Shown here one piece after another: positions 58,774 to 64,000 of a stretch of DNA of 64,000 nt. The notes under the pieces were generated by a model. That model saw only the letters and a program-made list of their open reading frames with translations, did no database searches and was not told the origin of the DNA. Source of the stretch: Elymus sibiricus (lineage: Eukaryota > Streptophyta > Magnoliopsida > Poales > Poaceae); the NCBI GenBank assembly GCA_039707655.1, contig CM077670.1, positions 141,340,001-141,404,000 on the forward strand. The letters are read 5' to 3'. Position 1 is the stretch's first letter; each line of letters starts with the position of its first letter. Made by a program: the position numbers and the translations under genes.

Positions 58774-59552
58774 ATGCCTCGTTCCCTCATCCACCACGAG
58801 ACCACCGCGCCGGAGCTTGATGGCTTCGTCCGCATACTCTCTAACGTCACCCGACGTGCCCTTGGTTTGGAAGAACCACCACGATATGTGGTGTACCAAG
58901 CAAGGGATCGCAATGGCCTCACCCAGTTTTGGGCCACAGTATCTATTAATGGAAGGGCTTTGGCACAAGAACACTCTTACCGATTCACGGGAAGAGTAAT
59001 GGCTGGTGAATATCAAGCCATCCAGTATGCAGCTAGGGAACCTACCAACTTCGCCAACAAGATCCAAGAACTCGCAATCGCTCATTTTTCTAATATCCTT
59101 CCAGATCCAGCTACGATAGAGGAATGCATTTTGCCAACTCCGAGCACGAGCAAAACCCTGCCCTGGAAAACTTGGTGCATTTTGTGGCTGCACAAGAGTC
59201 ACTGCTCACCCAAGTTGCCAGGGAACTCTCCATTACGAGGAGAGTCATTGCTCAACACCCACTAGTAAGGGGGAGTGCAGAACCATTAGTTATTCTGCCA
59301 GTAGCCCTGGGAAATAATTCAAGAATTCCAGGGGACAACCAGCGGAATGGCCCGTCCCTCTCTTCTGGCTACTCTCGTCAAGTGTTTGAAGAGTACATCG
59401 CCAGAACCAGAGCCGGAACGTCTCATCCAGAACCACACCAACATTGCTGCCGCTCGAGCTTAGTTTCCTCCTTAGCCAAGTCAAATGTGGAAGCCCAAGC
59501 AGGGAACCACTCTCCCCCAGGTCCTAGCCCGCCCAGCAATCATGTGGATTAG
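58774..59552 (+). pseudogene. Short first ORF of E2 with one frameshift; relative of the E0 ORF
   Basis: ATG at 58774 (MPRSLIHHETTAPELDGFVR). The first frame contains PPRYVVYQARDRNGLTQFWA, then SYRFTGRVMAGEYQAIQYAA. Near 59125 the likely frame shifts: the second frame (from 59124, MHFANSEHEQNPALENLVHF) continues as a helix-rich segment (AAQESLLTQVARELSITRRV) to a TAG at 59550. The spacing of PRY...V.Q, aromatic-A-x-V and G......AIQ.AA matches E0. It is about 230-260 codons if joined. It lacks Gag zinc knuckles and enzyme motifs; a structural role is inferred from position only. Confidence 0.6.
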
Positions 59553-59907
59553 TCCCATGGAATGATGTTGCATTGTGTAGTTGCATGTCTTGTACTAGTA
59601 GCATTGGGTGAAGCACTGCTTGTATATACGTGAGGTGTAGCATACACCGTTTTTGCAACCGTGTGGTTTTGATAGAGTAGGTATATGTATCTCAGAACTA
59701 CACATAACCGCTGACACAGAAAAAATTCCCCGACATGAGTTTATTTCGCGTGCAGCCACAGCATCCGGCTCACAGTCACACTGACTTTACCACATGCACT
59801 AAGTACAGAAACCACACACACACCCACACTTAGTAAATAATTAACCACCTCACACACTGGATCACTCTCACCACACCACAGTTTTTCCAAAGGAAAACTC
59901 ATGGGTT
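59553..59907. other. E2 internal spacer
   Basis: No coding potential seen. It contains CA-rich stretches (59811-59860). Confidence 0.45.
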
Positions 59908-59913
59908 TTTATT
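59908..59913 (-). terminator. AATAAA polyadenylation-like signal of antisense minigene
   Basis: AATAAA on the minus strand, 37 bp after the stop codon of the 54-residue ORF. Confidence 0.45.
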
Positions 59914-59950
59914 TCCTACAAAGCCTGCTGCAGAATGCACTAACACCCAC

Positions 59951-60115
59951 TCATACCCGACGCTGACACCTACTCTTCATGATCACCGCCGCCTCGAGCA
60001 GCAGCATCACGGCGATCATCGAGGACCATCGCACACAGTAGCAGCGAAAGCCGATCAACGCCACCAGCAGACCGACCAGGAGGATCGTGATCAACTCCGA
60101 GCCCACATCCTCCAT
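59951..60115 (-). CDS. Antisense 54-residue two-helix membrane protein ORF inside E2
   Basis: ATG at 60115, TGA at 59951-59953. It begins MEDVGSELITILLVGLLVAL and continues with IGFRCYCVRWSS, then IAVMLLLEAAVIMKSRCQRRV. Two hydrophobic segments (about residues 8-23 and 33-46) are separated by a basic, cysteine-containing loop; the tail is basic. A minus-strand TATAAAAG lies 94-101 bp upstream of the ATG, and AATAAA lies 37 bp past the stop, so the set is a compact gene opposite in direction to E2. Antisense ORFs between coding region and 3' LTR are known in some plant retrotransposons; I do not recognise this one. It could also be a fragment captured from a host gene. Confidence 0.45.
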   Translation of the reverse strand: MEDVGSELITILLVGLLVALIGFRCYCVRWSSMIAVMLLLEAAVIMKSRCQRRV

Positions 60116-60208
60116 TGCCACCTTGTCTCGAGCTCCTGCAACCAGAAGGAGAAGAGGAGGAAGAGGTGAGGTGAGGTGCGAGGTAGATAGAAGAAGAAAA
60201 CCGCGGTT

Positions 60209-60216
60209 CTTTTATA
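60209..60216 (-). promoter_or_regulatory. TATA box of antisense minigene
   Basis: TATAAAAG on the minus strand, followed by a pyrimidine-rich leader before the ATG at 60115. Confidence 0.5.
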
Positions 60217-60757
60217 GCTCGAGCTCGGTGCACGATGAGCGGAGTCCACCAGCGCCGCTCGCCACTCGTCGCTCGATCGCCGGTGTTCGGAGGCGAATCC
60301 GCGAGCAGTACCGACAGGGGACTGGCCCGCGGGGTGAGTGCACGCTGCCGGCGACAAGCACGCCGCGCACTACTGCAGTACGGCCCTAGATGCCCTACGC
60401 GCTAGACGCCACAGGTGGAGAAAGTGCGGGAGAACACGCGAGAGAGAGAGGAGAAGGAGAGCGGAAGAAAGAAGAAGAGACTGACAGTGGGCCCTGGGCC
60501 CACCTGTCAGCCAGAGAGAGCACTGTACACTGGAGTACGGCAAGCAAAATATGGAATTAGAAATTATACTTTTTCCAAATTTGTCGTAGCAGTAGAAACA
60601 CAGCACCAGTGCTCACTATAGTTGCATCAATTATCAGTAGCCCCACGACAACTGTGCCTAATTAGGTTATTTAAATAATTGGTTCAGAAAAAGAATTCCT
60701 CGAAGAGGTGGATTTAATTTTAATGACCACCTTAACAAATCTCGAGGACGAGATTTT
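60217..60757 (-). other. Region upstream of antisense minigene / E2 3' internal region
   Basis: GC-rich to about 60490, then ordinary sequence up to the polypurine tract. It could contain promoter elements for the minigene. No sense-strand ORF is convincing. Confidence 0.35.
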
Positions 60758-60760
60758 CTT

Positions 60761-60775
60761 AAGGGGGGTAGAGTT
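60761..60775 (+). promoter_or_regulatory. Polypurine tract of E2
   Basis: AAGGGGGGTAGAGTT just before the LTR, preceded by CTCGAGGACGAGATTTTC. The same arrangement is in E0, and it resembles the pol C-terminus/tract of Tekay-like chromoviruses. Confidence 0.8.
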
Positions 60776-63700
60776 TGTAACACCCCAAAAAATTAATCAT
60801 ATTTTTATTAAGTAAAATTTGGCCAGAAATAAAATTTTGGATTTTATTAGGTCTTTTATTAATTTTAGAGTATTTTCTATTTTCTGTTTTCAAAATTCTT
60901 CCCTCCATTTAGAATTTTTTGCAAAATATTGTGGGCTTTTGTAGTTTTCTTAAATCATTTCAATTATATTTTAAATAACAGTAGGAAATATTTTCATAAT
61001 AAAATTTTGCCAAGATAATCATTTTAACAGCATTTTCAATACTTTAAATGCTTCTGTTACACTACAACTATTTTAAATAATTCTCTAAAAATTCCACAAA
61101 AAATTATGAGGAGTCATGTGATGCCTATAGATCACTTTTATGCAAAAACCCAACCTGGTCTTTTGTAAATTTTGAGTGGAACTTCCTCTTTTCAATTCTG
61201 TCCCATTTTTGAGTTTTAACTACAACCTCAATTTTTATTGCTCCAAAAATTCTGAAATTATTCCCACCTCTAGTCCTTCCTAAGAAACCCTTAAGTCCAG
61301 GAGCTCACCCCCAATCTCATCATTTTATTTCACCAAATTATTCCCTGCAGTTTCTGTCCAGAAATGAATTTCAGTAAAACTTGCACTTGCAAGTTTTTCC
61401 TTTGGTCAAGCCAACCACACCATCATCTCTACCATCTAAAGAGACACCATCCTGCCAAACTTCACTTCTAACAAAGTCTTCTAGATAGCCTTTGCATTTT
61501 GTCAAACACCCTGTGGGCGTGACAGAAATTTTGCCTCTTCTTAAACCTGCATTGCCCACTTGATCATCTTGCCAAAATAACATGTCCAACGTCCTTTCCA
61601 CCCCTAGTAGCATCACCATGCCAAGATCCACAGCTAAAAGATCCACCTAGAGCGCTTTGGCATTCTGTCGAGCACTTGACGTGCATGCCCAGGGTGTGCC
61701 TAGCGCGCACGTACTGCACGCCCGAGCACCGCGAGCCCCTACCACCCCGCAGCTGCCCTCCCCTAGCTGGCCCCGAACCCTAGCTAGCCTCGCGCACTAG
61801 CTACAACCTGCCCGCGTCTCGCCTTGTCGCCTGGCACCGGCCAGCGCCGCCCTGCACCAGCCGCCGCCACGGTTAACTCGGGGACGGCACCACCCGAGCC
61901 ACCCCGCGCCCGTCCCAGCCAACCAGCCCCCCTGGAGTAAATCTGGACGGCCGCCACCCCTCACCAACCCTCCGCCGTACATGCCGAACCCAGCTGCCTC
62001 CCCTGTTCGCCATGAATGGCTGACCACCACCGTGCCGCTCTCTGGAAGCCGCGGCACCGTCCACGACGCGTGGCTCGCCCACAAGTCACCAGACACCGCC
62101 AGAGCTTACCCACGGTGCACCGACTTCGCCAACTACCGCATCTACCACGTCACCGCCTCGTTCGCCATTAATGGCCGCCGCCGGAGTCGGTGAAACAGAA
62201 GTCCGCCGAACCGACGTAATCCGACTATAAATTGGCCGTCCCGGGCTCGCTGCACTCACCACCACACTCCCTCCTCCCTCCGTAGGCCTCCCAGAGCAAC
62301 CTCACGGCCGGTAGTGGCCGTCCTCCTCGCCTCTGGTAGCTACTGCCGCCACCACTTCGCCGAGGATTCCCGCCTCTCCAGAGCTTCCCCCTCCCCAATT
62401 CATTCGCTACTAGCTTCCCTAGAGACCCGTAGACCCATCCCCGTCGTCAATTTCGCCGGAGGTGGCCCGTGGGCCAAAGCCCCCTTTCGATTTCCACCGG
62501 AGCCTCTCGGGGTTCCTAGCCGCCGGCGAGATAGGGGCCCCCGGCGACCGTGCCATACCTCGTCGGGATCTCCAGGCCCTCCTGATCATGTCGGTGGCGT
62601 CAGCTTCCCGAGAGCTGCCACCTATCTCCGGCAATCGCCACCGGCGAGCCCGCTGCTGCTGTCGAAGGAAGAAGAAGGCGCCCGCGCGGACCAGTCAAAC
62701 CTCACTGGTGGGCCCGCAGGACCCACCGTCAGCGACTGGGGGTCACGAGCGCCCGGTCAAGTGGAGGCGTATTTCAGATAATACGTCTTCGTGTCCAGAA
62801 AGCGCAATTCCCGAATACGGCTTCGACGTCATCAGTCCTCCTGCGCAGCCGAACGGCTGGGCCCGGCCCAATAGCACTACGTGGCTAAACAGCGCTCAGG
62901 GCGCAGCTCTGTTCTTTTCCTTTTTCATTTCCAGAAGATTTCAAATATTTCCACAGTGGCCATTTTAAATCCAAATTTGATGATTCAAATTTCTACATAC
63001 TCATAAAATCATGCTCTATTATTCTAGCTATGGTGAACATTTTTCCTAAGCTTTGTCTCTACTGGATCTTTTAAATAGTCCATTTCCTTAATTATCTCAG
63101 CTTAGAAAATTCCTAGGAAAATCATATGAACTCCAAATAACTTGATTTTTTCTGAAATTCTATATTTATCATCTAGTTTATTTTAGTATTTATTTCAAAA
63201 TTTTCCCAACAACTTTTTACCATTGTTTTGGCTTTATGTGGTAATTTCAATATTTTTGAAAATAGGAAATGGAGGGAAGAGAATTTTTCAAAACTTTTGG
63301 AGTGCACCCAATATTTCTGCATACTCAAGGCAAGCATCTTGAACACTTGATATGGTGATTGCATGGTTAAATGTTTGCATGACTAATTGAATCATGCATA
63401 TGTTGAATTCAAATAAAATTTGCATGCATGTAGTGTTGTCATGTTTCCTTGTACCGTGCAACGTGTGCTTGTCATGACTAACTTGCAGGAGCAGGTATAA
63501 GAGAAATACCGTTACCGACAGAAGGGTGATCACGTCGGAGCGTGATCATGCCTTGTTGGTTATGCATGTTGGGACATGCAAGGGATGTGGCCCTGTTTTG
63601 GTGTTACTGTTGAAAGAACCCTTTATAGTGCTAACCACTGCAGGAAATACATAAGCCACCCGAGTCGACCGTAGATCGAGTCTTGTTCCGGTAACCCCCA

Positions 63701-64000
63701 TACTTGACCCGTGCTACCACATGTCCCTACCACAGGTAGGGTATGGTTCAGTAAGTTGTTAACCCCTTTCCTGCACACACCGTACAGAGAGGCCATAGTG
63801 AAAGATACCATCTGATCACTGGTAGGCATGTCACTTGGTCCGGGGGCATGGGTGTCTCCGGTTGTAGCCGGAGAGGGGTAGCGCACCTGTTTGCGCTCCG
63901 ATATAAAAATTATGATCCCATGCTATTGGAGGTCGTTGAATGAGGCCTTCCCACTTAGAGTTTTACTTTATCATTGCCTTGGGTGATTCCTGGCTTTGGT
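60776..64000 (+). repeat. E2 3' LTR, left 3225 bp
   Basis: Matches 45321-48010 and continues through the empty E3 site (TTGTACCGTGCAACGTGTGC near 63454-63473) into the counterpart of 56556-57110. TATAAATTGG is at 62225-62234. It is cut by the window edge before the 85-bp array. Confidence 0.9.
62225..62234 (+). promoter_or_regulatory. TATA box of E2 3' LTR
   Basis: TATAAATTGG, the same as in the 5' LTR. Confidence 0.5.

Larger units (their letters stand above)
45321..64000 (+). mobile_element. Element E2: LARD-like retrotransposon derivative with ~4.6-kb LTRs, right end outside the window
   Basis: The 5' LTR (45321-58450) is about 4580 bp once E3 is removed. The internal domain is only 2325 bp (58451-60775) and the 3' LTR starts at 60776. 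Plus strand is sense. It has a Met-tRNA primer site, a short first ORF, an antisense minigene and a polypurine tract, but no polymerase. About ten differences by eye in the first ~400 aligned LTR bases suggest an insertion of moderate age. The left flank is ATTTC (45316-45320); the right flank is not in the window. Termini and tract resemble Tekay-like chromoviruses. Confidence 0.85.

Overview
This window is almost entirely plant repeat DNA. The nested LTR retrotransposons, their primer-binding sites, several very long LTRs (3.4-4.6 kb) and the absence of any ordinary single-copy protein gene point to a large grass genome, most likely Triticeae (wheat, barley, rye or Aegilops). Family names come from memory of sequence hallmarks, not from a database search.

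Layout. (1) 1-4892: part of a minus-strand Ty3/Gypsy element of Tat/Retand type (here 'T') with LTR, broken gag and protease, and no reverse transcriptase. (2) 4893-16489: a non-autonomous Athila-type element ('A1', plus strand) with gag-protease, a spacer carrying palindromic repeats, and a second ORF split by a 4.4-kb solo LTR ('S1', 8878-13242, duplication CCATC). (3) 16490-17428: a fragment of a T-like LTR followed by a fragment of a Met-tRNA-primed LTR. (4) 17429-19720 and 34013-34440: an older backbone with three exon-like repeats and a MITE, split by 'E0' (19721-34012, duplication GACGT). E0 is a large retrotransposon derivative with ~3.75-kb LTRs; its left LTR holds an inverted, related solo LTR, 'E1' (20114-23557, duplication AGCAA). 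(5) 34441-45320: low-copy-looking DNA with a microsatellite-rich tract and a locus present three times, each copy with a TATA-like box, a GC-rich exon-like block, a GT donor and a ...GCAAACAG/CCAACAG acceptor. (6) 45321-64000: 'E2', a derivative with ~4.6-kb LTRs and a 2.3-kb internal domain, its 5' LTR split by 'E3' (48011-56555, duplication CAACG), a minus-strand CRM-like chromovirus and the only element here with reverse transcriptase and integrase.

How the parts relate. E0, E1, E2 and S1 all begin TGTRACACCC; E0 and E2 share the polypurine-tract context and a Met-tRNA-like primer site. This suggests related non-autonomous derivatives of a Tekay/Del-like chromovirus that need polymerase in trans. 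E0 and E2 encode short related ORFs of unknown function soon after the primer site, and E2 also carries a compact antisense minigene (TATA box, 54-codon two-helix membrane ORF, AATAAA). The best candidates for something undescribed are the triplicated locus at 36.5-45.3 kb, the shared ORF and the antisense minigene.
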